Shown: positions 16,824 through 25,991, numbered from the stretch's first letter. The stretch: DNA of 64,000 nucleotides from Bacteroidota bacterium (GCA_023397505.1 JAEWUC010000008.1:682001-746000), one strand, 5' to 3'. Notes: generated by a model not told the origin, from the sequence alone. Made by a program: numbers and translations.

Positions 16824-18653
16824 TTAAGCTCTTATCATGTTGTGCGATCTGTTCAATTGTCTTTGTTGAGCAGGTGAGTTTACATTCAGCTTAAATTTGC
16901 TAATCAGGTTTTGCAGATTGTTTGTAAGCATACTTAAATCTTCGGATGCTTTTGCGATTTGCTGAATACCCGAAGCAGATTCATTTGTAACATTGGAAAT
17001 ACTTTCTATGCTCTTGCTTATTTGCTCTGCAGCAGAAGACTGCTCTTCACTCGCAGCAGCAACTTGATTAATTACATCGATAGTATCGTTTGTGCTTACA
17101 ATTATTTCGTCGAGAGCAGAAATTGCTTTGTTGGCAAGTTCTTTACCCGAGTCAACTTCTTTAGTTCCGCTTTCAATAGAATCTACTGCAATTCCCGTAT
17201 CTTTTTGGATTTGCTTGATCATAGTAGCAATTTCTTTAGTTGCTTTAGTAGTACGCTCAGCAAGCTTACGTACTTCGTCGGCAACGACTGCAAAACCGCG
17301 TCCTTGTTCACCGGCACGTGCAGCTTCAATAGCTGCATTCAAAGCAAGTAAATTAGTTTGGTCTGCAATGTCGTCAATAACTTGAATGATTTCTCCAATT
17401 TGATTGCTGCTCTTGCCAAGTTCTTTTACGGTAGAAGCAGCGTCGCCAACAACTTGTGCAATTTTATTCATTCCTTCAACAGTTTGCTTTACAACCTCGC
17501 CGCCGTTTTTAGCTGCAGCACCTGCTTTTTTGGAATAATCAGCTGCCGATGAAGCATTTTTAGTAGTAGAAAGAATTGTTGATGCCATTTCTTCAACAGC
17601 GCTTGCGACTTCAGTAGTTTGAGCAGATTGTTCTTGCGAACCTGCGGCCATTTCTTCGGCGCTTGATGAAATTTGATGCGATGCGCTTGCTGTTGCCTGA
17701 ATTGCTTCAGCTGTTGAGATTATCATCTCTCTTATATTTGTAACGGCCGAGTTGAAGCCTGTATAGAGTTTACCGATTTCGTCGTCTTTTTCGACGTTTA
17801 ATTGAATCGTTAAATCACCTTCGGCAAATTTGTTCATCTCGGTTAGAATTTTTTCAATACTATCCGATAAATATTCCTTCTGGCGGTTGCTTTCTTTAAC
17901 GGCTTCTTCAACTTTTACGGCTATGCTTTCTTTTTCTTTCACAAGCATTTCGTTGCCGTCTTTAATACTCTGCGTCATTTTCTTAAATGATTCGGCTAAA
18001 ACACCGATTTCATCTTCACTTTGTATGCTAAGGTTTACATCCAAATTGCCTTGTGCAACTTGTTGTGCCGCTGTGTTTAAACCGTTAATCTTTTTAGTGA
18101 TTAATTTAGTTATCCACCAAATCAATGTTATACCGACAAGTAAAATTGCAATACTAACTATAATTGAAAAAGTTACATTCGAAGCTATTGTATCGTTAAC
18201 TGAATCGAGCGAATAAACAAGTGTTAGTTGACCTATATAATTATCATTGTATTTAATAGGTGCGTGGATAGTAACATCATTGTCGGTCATTACAATCTTG
18301 CTTTTGTTTGTTACAGGTACAACTTCAATTTTAAGATTGTTGGGATTATAGGAAACAATTTCGGATTTACTATCATCTTGGATTAAAATATAGGTTACAT
18401 TTTTATCTTTTTGTGCCCAGTTAAAAGTTGTAGTTACGAGTGCAAAGTTGCTTTCGCCGAGTCCCATCCCAACGGAAAACGAAAGCATTTCACTGAGTGT
18501 TTCAACCTGCGCCTGAACTTTTTCCAAAGTAATCGATTTAAGTTTTGCGGGATAAAAAAGTGAGGTAAACAATACTACTAAAGCAAGTATGGCAACAACA
18601 CCGCCTAATATCTGATAGCGAATCGACTTCTTAATAAATTTAATAAATTTCAT
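16824..18653 (-). CDS. Methyl-accepting chemotaxis protein (operon copy A)
   Basis: A 609-residue chemoreceptor. The start at 18653 (MKFIKFIKK) was chosen because AAAGGTG precedes it; ATG 13 codons upstream has none. A first membrane helix lies near residues 13-33, a periplasmic sensor of about 125 residues follows, then a second helix (near 165-185), HAMP, a second HAMP-like segment and the signalling domain, with the tip DQTNLLALNAAIEAARAGEQ and the adaptation helices on both sides. It relays ligand binding to CheA/CheW. It is last in the porin / PstS-like / receptor operon, so the small binding protein may present a ligand to it. Confidence 0.92.
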   Translation of the reverse strand: MKFIKFIKKSIRYQILGGVVAILALVVLFTSLFYPAKLKSITLEKVQAQVETLSEMLSFSVGMGLGESNFALVTTTFNWAQKDKNVTYILIQDDSKSEIVSYNPNNLKIEVVPVTNKSKIVMTDNDVTIHAPIKYNDNYIGQLTLVYSLDSVNDTIASNVTFSIIVSIAILLVGITLIWWITKLITKKINGLNTAAQQVAQGNLDVNLSIQSEDEIGVLAESFKKMTQSIKDGNEMLVKEKESIAVKVEEAVKESNRQKEYLSDSIEKILTEMNKFAEGDLTIQLNVEKDDEIGKLYTGFNSAVTNIREMIISTAEAIQATASASHQISSSAEEMAAGSQEQSAQTTEVASAVEEMASTILSTTKNASSAADYSKKAGAAAKNGGEVVKQTVEGMNKIAQVVGDAASTVKELGKSSNQIGEIIQVIDDIADQTNLLALNAAIEAARAGEQGRGFAVVADEVRKLAERTTKATKEIATMIKQIQKDTGIAVDSIESGTKEVDSGKELANKAISALDEIIVSTNDTIDVINQVAAASEEQSSAAEQISKSIESISNVTNESASGIQQIAKASEDLSMLTNNLQNLISKFKLNVNSPAQQRQLNRSHNMIRA

Positions 18654-18675
18654 CTTTACACCTTTTTGTTTGATT

Positions 18676-18709
18676 ACGGAAAGAAGTCCCAAGCCGGGAC
18701 TTCTTCCGT
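18676..18709 (-). promoter_or_regulatory. Strong intra-operon hairpin before the chemoreceptor
   Basis: ACGGAAAGAAGTCCC (18676-18690) and GGGACTTCTTCCGT (18696-18709) pair with one bulged A around the loop AAGCC. It lies between the PstS-like gene and the receptor. No T-run follows on the minus strand, so it may stabilise or process the mRNA, or partly reduce receptor expression. Confidence 0.55.
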
Positions 18710-18719
18710 TTAACTTTTC

Positions 18720-19139
18720 TTAATTAATTGTAAGCAACACTTTAACGTTGTCGTTAACCTTTGAAGCAGAAATAAAACCTATTGCTCCGGGAGTAGAAGC
18801 AACTTTATTAAGTATTTCATTCTCCGAACCAAGGCCTTCGGGTGCTTGTCCTTCACCGGTTAACTGAAGTTTCATCCATGCTTTTTTCAATTCCATCGAA
18901 GATTTTCCAATAGCATCGAAAAATTTATTTGATGCTTCGTTGTCAGTCTTCAATGTTAAAGGGACAACAGCTTTGCCGTCGCTCCATGTTTTTGATTTTA
19001 ATAGATAAATATCAGCTGCTTTGGATACGGTAATTTTACTATCGGCAACCGACTTGTTTGCAATAACAGCTACTTGTGCGGACATATTTACAGCAATAAA
19101 GAACAAGAATGCTGCTAAAAAGAATTTATAAACTTTCAT
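18720..19139 (-). CDS. Small exported PstS-like (PBP superfamily) protein, copy A
   Basis: A 139-residue exported protein, paralogue of the one at 14931-15335. Signal peptide 1-21 (NMSA-QVA); mature part starts VAVIANKSVAD and ends with STPGAIGFISASKVNDNVKVLL. The start at 19139 is supported by GGAG 6 bases upstream; the ATG four codons earlier lacks a site. It resembles half of a phosphate-type periplasmic binding protein without any ABC permease next to it, so transport is unlikely to be its only role. It sits between a porin and a chemoreceptor, which suggests ligand capture for chemotaxis. Ligand not known. Confidence 0.78.
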   Translation of the reverse strand: MKVYKFFLAAFLFFIAVNMSAQVAVIANKSVADSKITVSKAADIYLLKSKTWSDGKAVVPLTLKTDNEASNKFFDAIGKSSMELKKAWMKLQLTGEGQAPEGLGSENEILNKVASTPGAIGFISASKVNDNVKVLLTIN

Positions 19140-19168
19140 TTTATTCTCCATTATCTTTTTGTTATTAA

Positions 19169-20311
19169 TTAGAAACTAACGCTTGCGCCGACTAAATAAT
19201 CGTTTCTTGTTCCTTTGCCAAAGAAACCCATATCAAAGTTTTGATGAACATACTGTGCTTTTAACAAAACAGCGTCGGATGCGCGATAGTATGCACCATA
19301 AGAATAAACTTTTAGTCCGTTGCTTATGAATAAATTATCCTGACCCTTTAAGTAATCATAACCTACATAGGCGGCGAGGTTATCAAAAATGTTATAAAGT
19401 AAATTCACGTGGCTGTATGTTTTATCAAAATCTTTCGGGAAAAATGGATTCATTGCTAATGTATTTTTCTTGTCCTGGGGGATATCATAATATACTTTAA
19501 TCAATTCGGCCTCAAGTTCAAAGCCTGCAACTGAGTAATTAAGATATGTACCGAATCTTGTACGAGGGATATAACCGATTTTTAACGAATCTATATAAAA
19601 ACCATTGTTGTGAAGATCAAAGCGTTTTTTGTCGCTTGTTACCGAAGCTCCCAATTGAAGGTCTCCATATTCAAAGCCAATTCTGCCGCCAAACATTTTA
19701 TACGGTGTAGGATCCTGACCGGGTCCCCAGAAACTGCTGTTTGTATTTAACATACTTGTTTCGGAGTTTCCGTAAAAAGCAGCATAATTTACACTTAAAT
19801 CACCAACGGGTATTGCGCCGTAAACTTGTAGGTTTGCAGATGTTGGTACAAATTCGCCTGTGCCAAACTGTTTAAAGAAGTATGTTTCATATGCTATTGG
19901 TCTATAAACATATGGTAGTAATACAGTCCTGTTTTTAATTTCGTTGAAATTGTTGAATCTTGGAGTAAGTATACCGGCTTTTACATTTAACAATGCTGAC
20001 GGCGAATACTTTAACCAGGCTTCTTCAATTTTTAATCCGCCTATAGTATCTTTGGAAGAAAATGAGTTTGTGAATTCAAGATTAATGAAAGAGCTTAATT
20101 CTGTTGTAAGATTTTTTTGAAGGAACACGTTCATTTGCTGCATTAAGAACGAACTTACATCCATGTTTTTTGTATCACCAACGTACGTATTAAAATTTGT
20201 ATAGTTGATTTGATAATAACCAAAGATGTTTAAATTATCTGTTTGTGCAAAAGATAATTTTGAAACAGACAGTAAAAGTATTAATGATAAAACAATACGA
20301 TTGAGTTTCAT
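19169..20311 (-). CDS. Porin-like outer membrane protein, copy A
   Basis: A 380-residue predicted outer-membrane beta-barrel with signal peptide 1-22 (KLSFA-QTD). It shares NEIKNRTVLLPYVYRPIAYE and PVGDLSVNYAAFYGNSE with the porin at 15359-16537. It has many aromatic-rich amphipathic strands and ends in F (DYLVGASVSF), as barrels do. AAGGAG precedes the ATG. It is the first gene of the intact operon (porin, PstS-like, chemoreceptor); the operator-like repeat at 20438-20487 is upstream. It probably admits the ligand that the downstream binding protein senses. Confidence 0.78.
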   Translation of the reverse strand: MKLNRIVLSLILLLSVSKLSFAQTDNLNIFGYYQINYTNFNTYVGDTKNMDVSSFLMQQMNVFLQKNLTTELSSFINLEFTNSFSSKDTIGGLKIEEAWLKYSPSALLNVKAGILTPRFNNFNEIKNRTVLLPYVYRPIAYETYFFKQFGTGEFVPTSANLQVYGAIPVGDLSVNYAAFYGNSETSMLNTNSSFWGPGQDPTPYKMFGGRIGFEYGDLQLGASVTSDKKRFDLHNNGFYIDSLKIGYIPRTRFGTYLNYSVAGFELEAELIKVYYDIPQDKKNTLAMNPFFPKDFDKTYSHVNLLYNIFDNLAAYVGYDYLKGQDNLFISNGLKVYSYGAYYRASDAVLLKAQYVHQNFDMGFFGKGTRNDYLVGASVSF

Positions 20312-20437
20312 TTTTTTTCTCCTTGAGAGTTATTTGTTTGTTTTTTTCTGTATAAAGACATTATTGTTAGTTAACCTTAAAAATTCGTTTTTTCACTAAT
20401 CCATAATCGTAGCTGCAGTATAAGTCTTAACGTTTAT

Positions 20438-20487
20438 GAAGTGAGTTGTTGGATTGCGTTGTGAACGGTAAAATGTTGTTGTGAATG
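20438..20487. promoter_or_regulatory. 20-bp-period direct repeat (probable LytTR operator), porin A
   Basis: GTTGTGAACG (20458-20467) and GTTGTGAATG (20478-20487) are nearly identical and 20 bp apart. A weak third unit, GAAGTGAGTT, is at 20438. On the coding strand they read CATTCACAAC and CGTTCACAAC, resembling LytTR binding half-sites. They lie 127-176 bases upstream of the porin start and right next to the end of the LytTR regulator gene. Confidence 0.7.
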
Positions 20488-20512
20488 ACTTGTAGTAAGG
20501 AGTAAAAGAAAC

Positions 20513-21268
20513 TTAAATGATTACTTTTCCCTTCAATTTGGATGTAAAGCCCCTGCTTATGGTAATTGGCTTATCGTAGTTTTGCATGTGGACCAGCATT
20601 GTTTGGTTAAACCATTTTTCTATTTTTTTAATTTGTAAAAGGTTAATAATTGCTGCGCGGTGGATGCGAATGAAGGTGTTCTCCGGTAAAAGATTTTCCC
20701 ACTTGGTTAAAGATTTGCGAACCGAAATAATTTTATTGTCTGTTAAAAATATTTTTGTTAAAACATTTTCAGCGAAGATGCATTCAATGGTACTTAGTTT
20801 TATCCTTTCAATTTCCTTTCCGGTATCTAACAATATAAAATTTTCAAGATCAAGTTTCACTTCCTCATAGTGATGTTTTTCCACAATCCTTTTTATTTCT
20901 TTATTACGCTTCAGCCGTGCTTCAATTGCGCCGATTAACTCGGAAATTTTAAATGGTTTTGTAATGTAATCATCTGCACCCAACTCCATTCCTTTACGTA
21001 AATCATCCCGGTCAACTTTTGCTGTTAAAAAAATAAACGGCGTGTCTTTTAACTCATGATTTGATCTTACTTGTTCAAGCACCCAGTATCCGTCAAATTC
21101 AGGCATCATGATATCGCATAAGATAATATCGGGAAGAAATTTTACAGCCAATTCATATCCCGATCTTCCTTCTTTTGCGTAGTGTACTTCATATTTGTTC
21201 ATTTCGAGAACAGATGTAATATTATCTCCTAAAGCTGCTTCATCTTCAATAACAAGTATGCGGTTCAT
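20513..21268 (-). CDS. LytTR-family response regulator
   Basis: A 251-residue transcription regulator. The receiver domain (1-120) has the acidic pocket at EDE (8-10), phosphoacceptor Asp52 (CDIMMPEFDG), Thr82 and Lys104. The C-terminal LytTR domain (about 150-250) has RKSLTKWENLLP, FIRIHRAAIINL and SRGFTSKLKG. It follows the histidine kinase gene at 21422 on the same strand and is probably its partner. The triple repeats at 16636, 20438 and 25942 are likely its targets, so it would control the porin/PstS-like operons and one chemoreceptor. Confidence 0.93.
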   Translation of the reverse strand: MNRILVIEDEAALGDNITSVLEMNKYEVHYAKEGRSGYELAVKFLPDIILCDIMMPEFDGYWVLEQVRSNHELKDTPFIFLTAKVDRDDLRKGMELGADDYITKPFKISELIGAIEARLKRNKEIKRIVEKHHYEEVKLDLENFILLDTGKEIERIKLSTIECIFAENVLTKIFLTDNKIISVRKSLTKWENLLPENTFIRIHRAAIINLLQIKKIEKWFNQTMLVHMQNYDKPITISRGFTSKLKGKVII

Positions 21269-21421
21269 AGGGAATTTGGTTTAAAAAGTTTCAAATGTCT
21301 TTTTTTATTTGCTTTTAATCTAATAAAAAGAAAAATAATATTGGTTATTATTTTTGTTAGAATTCAAAATTTTGATTAAGAGAGGTATTGGTGGGGAAGA
21401 GAATTATTCCGATTGGAATCA

Positions 21422-23563
21422 TTAAATAATACTTCCTACCGGTTCATTTTTGATTCCCGGTTTTATGGGCATTTTAACAATGAATGTTGTTCCTTTATTC
21501 GGCTTACTATTGAATGTAATTTCTCCGTTTAACAAATCCGTCCATCTTTTAGCTATCGATAAACCCAATCCTGTACCTTGAATGTTTTCAGTGTTTTCTG
21601 CCCTGTAAAATGGAATAAAAATATTATTCTGAGCTTCGTGCGGTATTCCTATTCCATGATCAATAATTCGGATAGAATAATTTTCTTCATCAAAGATTGC
21701 TTCAACCTCAACTTTAGATTTTGAGGGTGAAAACTTGACGGCATTAGTAAGAAGATTGCTAAGTATCTGTGTTAATAATTTTTTATCGGATTTTATTTCA
21801 AAACTATCGCACGAAGCGTTTATGTTAATACGGATATTCGAGTTTTTCATCAAACTAATTTTATCAATAATATTTTTTAATAACTCAATCAAATCAAAAG
21901 ACTCATAGTTAACCTTTACAATTCCGGATTCTGTTTTGTCGATTATTATAACATCGTCCAGCAATGTGGTAAGATAATCAATTGACGAGATGATTTTTGA
22001 AAAATGATCGGTTTTTTCATTTGCTGTCATTTGGTCTTCGTACAACTTTAATAATTCAATTGAGGACAAAATAGTGGCGAGTGGGGTTCTCAGTTCGTGA
22101 GAGACAGTAGATATAAAACGTGTTTTGAGTTGGTTCAGTTCAATTGCTTTATCCAAAGCGTTTTTGATTTCTTCCTCGGCTTTTTTGCGTAAAGTTATAT
22201 CTTCGGCAATTCCCGCAGTCTTTAATAAACCGTTCTCATTGCCAATTAAAAAAGAACGCGCTAAAATCCATTTCACATTTCCGTCTTTGCCAAATACTCT
22301 AAATTCCTTTTGGAACATTCCCAATGTATTATAATCATGCGAAGAAAATTTTTCAATCAAATCCTTTTTATCTTCGGGATAAACGCTGTCTAAAAAATCC
22401 AATGCATTCTTATATAGTAATTCTCGCTTTTTGCCCCATATTTTTTCATATGCCGGATTTATATAAAGAACTTTTTTGCCGGAATTAAGCCAAATAATAT
22501 CTTGTATATTCTCCGAAAGCTCTCTGAATTTTTTTTCACTTTCTTTCAATTCAACAGAAGTTTTTAAAAGTGTTTCATTAAGACTATTGAGTTTTAAATT
22601 TGCATCGAAAAGTGATTCACTGTATTCCTTCAGTTCATCGTATTGCACGCTTATTTTTTCTTCGGCAAATTTTCTTTCGAAAGCGTACGCAATTATCTGT
22701 TTTGTTAAAGGAAAAACTTCGTTGTTAAATATTGACCAATCTTTTTGAACCGATAGCATTTCGAATGAAATTAAACCTATTAATCTGTCGTTGCTTAAAA
22801 GCGGCAATAGAATTGTTGATCGCCCTTTGAATATCTCCAACAACGGATGGTTCCATGATTGATTATCTATCTCAAGGAATGATTGTGTTATAAAAGTATC
22901 CTTTAGATCCGATATTTTATCAAACTCAATTCTGTAAATATGCCGGTAATAAGCACCGTCTTCACTTCTGTTCAATTCCTTATATAATGAAAAGAAATCA
23001 TCATCTTTAAAGCGAATATAAATACAGCATGAATCGGCATTTACAAAATCAAAAATATGACGTACCGCGCTTTCTATTCTGCTTTCGATAAGCAGTGGAT
23101 GAATGTTTATAAAATCTGATGAAATTTTATTTCCGAATTTTATAAAATCGATTTTTTGAAGAAGCATTTCTTCGGTATTGTTTTTTTCATCCAATGCTGA
23201 TTTTAAATTATTGCTTCTAATCTCCAGTTCTCCGGCAAGCTGTTTGTTCTTTTTGTGAATGTTGCTAATAAAACCAAGTGCGATACTAAGAATAAATGGA
23301 ACCATGATTCCAAACCCGCTGTCTGCAAAATCGTTAATGTCCATTCCCATCATATAAAAAGTAAAACTTGTTGTTGCGGCTGCAAACAAAGCCCCGGCAA
23401 ATCCAACCAATGGCCCCCAATACCAGGCAACTACAAGCGAAGGCAATAATGTTAATGCGCCGGTTCGATTGCCAATTGTAGGGTAGAGTAGTATTATTAA
23501 TGATTCGGCAAATATCAGCGATAAGATTACAATTATAGATTTTTTAAAATTGTCTTTAATCAT
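21422..23563 (-). CDS. Sensor histidine kinase (membrane, GAF, PAS)
   Basis: A 713-residue kinase. The N-terminal 100 residues hold several membrane helices. A GAF-like domain covers about 160-295, a coiled segment 296-345, and a PAS-PAC domain about 346-465. The HisKA motif STVSHELRTP contains His489, and the ATPase domain has GIGIP and GTGLGLSIAKRW. Its most likely partner is the LytTR regulator 153 bases downstream on the same strand. The membrane helices and GAF/PAS domains point to sensing of an intracellular or membrane-related cue. The cue itself is unknown. Confidence 0.93.
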   Translation of the reverse strand: MIKDNFKKSIIVILSLIFAESLIILLYPTIGNRTGALTLLPSLVVAWYWGPLVGFAGALFAAATTSFTFYMMGMDINDFADSGFGIMVPFILSIALGFISNIHKKNKQLAGELEIRSNNLKSALDEKNNTEEMLLQKIDFIKFGNKISSDFINIHPLLIESRIESAVRHIFDFVNADSCCIYIRFKDDDFFSLYKELNRSEDGAYYRHIYRIEFDKISDLKDTFITQSFLEIDNQSWNHPLLEIFKGRSTILLPLLSNDRLIGLISFEMLSVQKDWSIFNNEVFPLTKQIIAYAFERKFAEEKISVQYDELKEYSESLFDANLKLNSLNETLLKTSVELKESEKKFRELSENIQDIIWLNSGKKVLYINPAYEKIWGKKRELLYKNALDFLDSVYPEDKKDLIEKFSSHDYNTLGMFQKEFRVFGKDGNVKWILARSFLIGNENGLLKTAGIAEDITLRKKAEEEIKNALDKAIELNQLKTRFISTVSHELRTPLATILSSIELLKLYEDQMTANEKTDHFSKIISSIDYLTTLLDDVIIIDKTESGIVKVNYESFDLIELLKNIIDKISLMKNSNIRININASCDSFEIKSDKKLLTQILSNLLTNAVKFSPSKSKVEVEAIFDEENYSIRIIDHGIGIPHEAQNNIFIPFYRAENTENIQGTGLGLSIAKRWTDLLNGEITFNSKPNKGTTFIVKMPIKPGIKNEPVGSII

Positions 23564-23652
23564 TTACCGGATAGATTCACAATGTTTGTGTGTAAATATA
23601 AACCTACTTAAAATCTTTTGCTAACATGAAAACGTAGAAATATTTTGAGTCA

Positions 23653-23683
23653 TTTAAAAAAGCCGGTTTGTGTAGCCGGCTTT
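23653..23683 (-). terminator. Terminator of the chemoreceptor at 23724
   Basis: AAAGCCGG (23659-23666) and CCGGCTTT (23676-23683) pair around TTTGTGTAG. On the minus strand the stem is followed by TTTTTTAAATG. It lies 40 bases after the receptor's stop codon. Confidence 0.85.
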
Positions 23684-23723
23684 AATTGATGTTGATGAGA
23701 TTTTATGAACAAATAAATTCTGC

Positions 23724-25835
23724 TTATTTGCCGTGCAACTTTTTGAATCCCGTATTTGTAAGATTTTTTTGTTTTCGATTTATGTTGTTTGTTGAACTTT
23801 CCTCAATTTTAAATTCCTGAATCATATCCTGAAGATTTGTTGTAAGCATGCTTAAGTCTTCCGAAGCTTTTGCAATTTGTTGAATACCGATAGCACTTTG
23901 CTGCGAGACATTGCTTATCGCTTCAACATTTTTACTGATTTGCTCTGCCGCGGCAGATTGCTGCTGACTTGCAGCGGCAACTTGTGTTACAATATCACCG
24001 ACTTGTTCTGCACTTTTGATAATTTCATTCAGCGATTCACCTGCTTTATCGGCAAGTTGTCTTCCTTTTTCGACTTCCTGGTTGCCGGTTGTCATTGATT
24101 CAACTGCGCTACTTGTATCTTTCTGAATTTGCTTAATCATTGCAGCAATTTCTTTCGTCGCTTTAGTTGTTCTTTCTGCCAGTTTACGAACTTCATCGGC
24201 AACAACCGCAAAGCCTCTTCCTTGTTCGCCGGCGCGTGCGGCTTCGATAGCTGCGTTCAATGCAAGCAAATTAGTCTGATCTGCGATGTCATCAATAACT
24301 TGTATAATTTCGCCAATCTCTTCACTGCTTTTGCCAAGTTTTGTAACCATATCAGATGATGATTTGGAGCCGTTTGCAATTCTCTTCATTCCTTCAATTG
24401 TTTCTTTTACAACTTGACCACCGGTTATGGCTATCTCGCCTGCTTTTTTGGCTGCTGCGGCAGCGCTCTCTGCATTTTTGGAAGTTTCCAAAATAGTCAT
24501 TGTCATTTCCTCAACTGCTGCAGCTACATCTCCGGCTTGTGAACTTTGTTCCTGTGCCCCGGCCGCGAGCTCTTCACTGCTTGATGAAATTTCATTGCCG
24601 GCACTTGCAGTAGCATGAACTGCTTCGGTAACTTTTCCAATCAAATTTGATAATGAATGCGAGAGTTGATTTATACTGTTGGTAATTAATTGATGATCAC
24701 CTTTGTATTCGCCGGTAACTTTTGCACTTAAATTGCCCTGCGCCATTATTGCCAGTACGTCTGAACCGGCTTTTACAGGTAGAATAACAGCGTCTAATGT
24801 ATCGTTAAATCCTTTTATGATTTCTTTATATCCGCCGTTAAATTTTTCAATATTTCCACGTGTACTTAATTTACCATCCAGCGCACTATTTGTAAGGTAT
24901 GATGTTTCTTCTTTTAAGTCTTTGAGTGTGCGGATGATTTTGTTTAATGCCGGAGTTATTTCATCATCTTTATCAAGTAATGGAACTTCCACAGATAAAT
25001 TGCCGTCTGCCAATGCATACATCGTTTTTGTCAATCCCTGAAGTGTATTTGCAAAATTATCCATTGCACCTGAAAGCATTCCTAATTCGTCTTTAGAGTT
25101 AAGGGCTAATCTTATTTTTAAATGTCCTTTTTGAAGTTCACCCATCATGTTAGATGCTTTTACAAGCGGTTCTCCAATAATTTTTGAAATACCAAGTCCG
25201 GCTATTGCGGATAATAAAAGTATTATAATAGAACCAACAACCATTGTATTGCGTGCCGAGAGATAAGAAGCATTGCTTTCTTCGGCATCTTTAACAGATG
25301 ATTCTTCAAGAAGTTCGGTAAGTTTGTTTATTACTTCCCTGGCATTTTCAAAAGTTGAACTGCCTTCTCCAAGTGATAAATTAATTGCTTCAACGCCTTC
25401 ATTTGTAGTATCGGCTTCTCTTAATTCAAAAATGCGATTGGAAATACTTATCCAATTTTCTCGTTCCTTCTCATGCGTAACAGCTAATTCATCTGTAACC
25501 GACTTGTGGTTTACAGCTTTAAATTGATTCCATCGGTCTTTCGCTTGTTCAATATTTTCATTGAATTCTTTTTTTAACTGTTGGGATTTTTCCGAACCTG
25601 TTTCTGTGAACATAAAAGTTCTTTGTGCCACTAACGCTTGCTGTAAATCCCTGTCAATCTGAAGCAACAAATCTATAGCGGGTAAATCTACTTTTGAAAG
25701 ACTTTCAACGTTTTTGTTTATGTCGGACATAATTACCAATCCGATACCGCTAACAGTAATTAGGAAGAGAACGAGCAAGCCAAAAGAAAATAATAACTTT
25801 TGTTTTACTTTTAAATTTAATATCCATGCTTTCAT
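23724..25835 (-). CDS. Methyl-accepting chemotaxis protein with 4-helix-bundle-type sensor
   Basis: A 703-residue chemoreceptor. Residues 13-36 are the first membrane helix; a mostly helical periplasmic region with DLPAIDLLLQIDRDLQQALVAQ follows and fits the 4HB_MCP sensor type. The second helix is near 195-215, then HAMP and further HAMP-like repeats (GKLSTRGNIEKF, GNLSAKVTGEYKG). The signalling tip DQTNLLALNAAIEAARAGEQ is intact. The C-terminus lacks a CheB/CheR docking pentapeptide and ends in a basic tail. The triple operator-like repeat lies 107-156 bases upstream, so it probably belongs to the LytTR regulon. Single-gene unit with its own terminator. Confidence 0.93.
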   Translation of the reverse strand: MKAWILNLKVKQKLLFSFGLLVLFLITVSGIGLVIMSDINKNVESLSKVDLPAIDLLLQIDRDLQQALVAQRTFMFTETGSEKSQQLKKEFNENIEQAKDRWNQFKAVNHKSVTDELAVTHEKERENWISISNRIFELREADTTNEGVEAINLSLGEGSSTFENAREVINKLTELLEESSVKDAEESNASYLSARNTMVVGSIIILLLSAIAGLGISKIIGEPLVKASNMMGELQKGHLKIRLALNSKDELGMLSGAMDNFANTLQGLTKTMYALADGNLSVEVPLLDKDDEITPALNKIIRTLKDLKEETSYLTNSALDGKLSTRGNIEKFNGGYKEIIKGFNDTLDAVILPVKAGSDVLAIMAQGNLSAKVTGEYKGDHQLITNSINQLSHSLSNLIGKVTEAVHATASAGNEISSSSEELAAGAQEQSSQAGDVAAAVEEMTMTILETSKNAESAAAAAKKAGEIAITGGQVVKETIEGMKRIANGSKSSSDMVTKLGKSSEEIGEIIQVIDDIADQTNLLALNAAIEAARAGEQGRGFAVVADEVRKLAERTTKATKEIAAMIKQIQKDTSSAVESMTTGNQEVEKGRQLADKAGESLNEIIKSAEQVGDIVTQVAAASQQQSAAAEQISKNVEAISNVSQQSAIGIQQIAKASEDLSMLTTNLQDMIQEFKIEESSTNNINRKQKNLTNTGFKKLHGK

Positions 25836-25850
25836 TTTATTATCCTGCTT

Positions 25851-25870
25851 AATTAAAAATATTTTTAATT
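25851..25870 (-). promoter_or_regulatory. AT-only palindrome in the leader of the chemoreceptor at 23724
   Basis: AATTAAAAATATTTTTAATT is a perfect 20-base palindrome, 16 bases before the start codon. It could be a hairpin close to the ribosome-binding site or an AT-rich protein-binding site. Confidence 0.35.
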
Positions 25871-25941
25871 TGCCGCAAATATCTTAAGAGTATTCATCCT
25901 GTCTCGATTATCGTTTAAACAATGAAGTTGTTTAATTGCTT

Positions 25942-25991
25942 GTTATGAAAGGTAATTTCCAGTTGTGAACGGCTATATGGTGATGTGAATA
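25942..25991. promoter_or_regulatory. Triple 20-bp-period direct repeat (probable LytTR operator), chemoreceptor
   Basis: GTTATGAAAG (25942), GTTGTGAACG (25962) and GATGTGAATA (25982) begin exactly 20 bp apart. The middle unit is identical to that before porin A, and even the next base (G) agrees. Sits 107-156 bases upstream of the receptor start. Strongest of the three sites because all units are recognisable. Confidence 0.7.

Noticed and set aside
16636..25991. The 20-bp-spaced repeats as a CRISPR-like array
   Set aside because: Units are 10 bp, degenerate, in threes, and upstream of three separate operons; no spacers or cas genes are seen.
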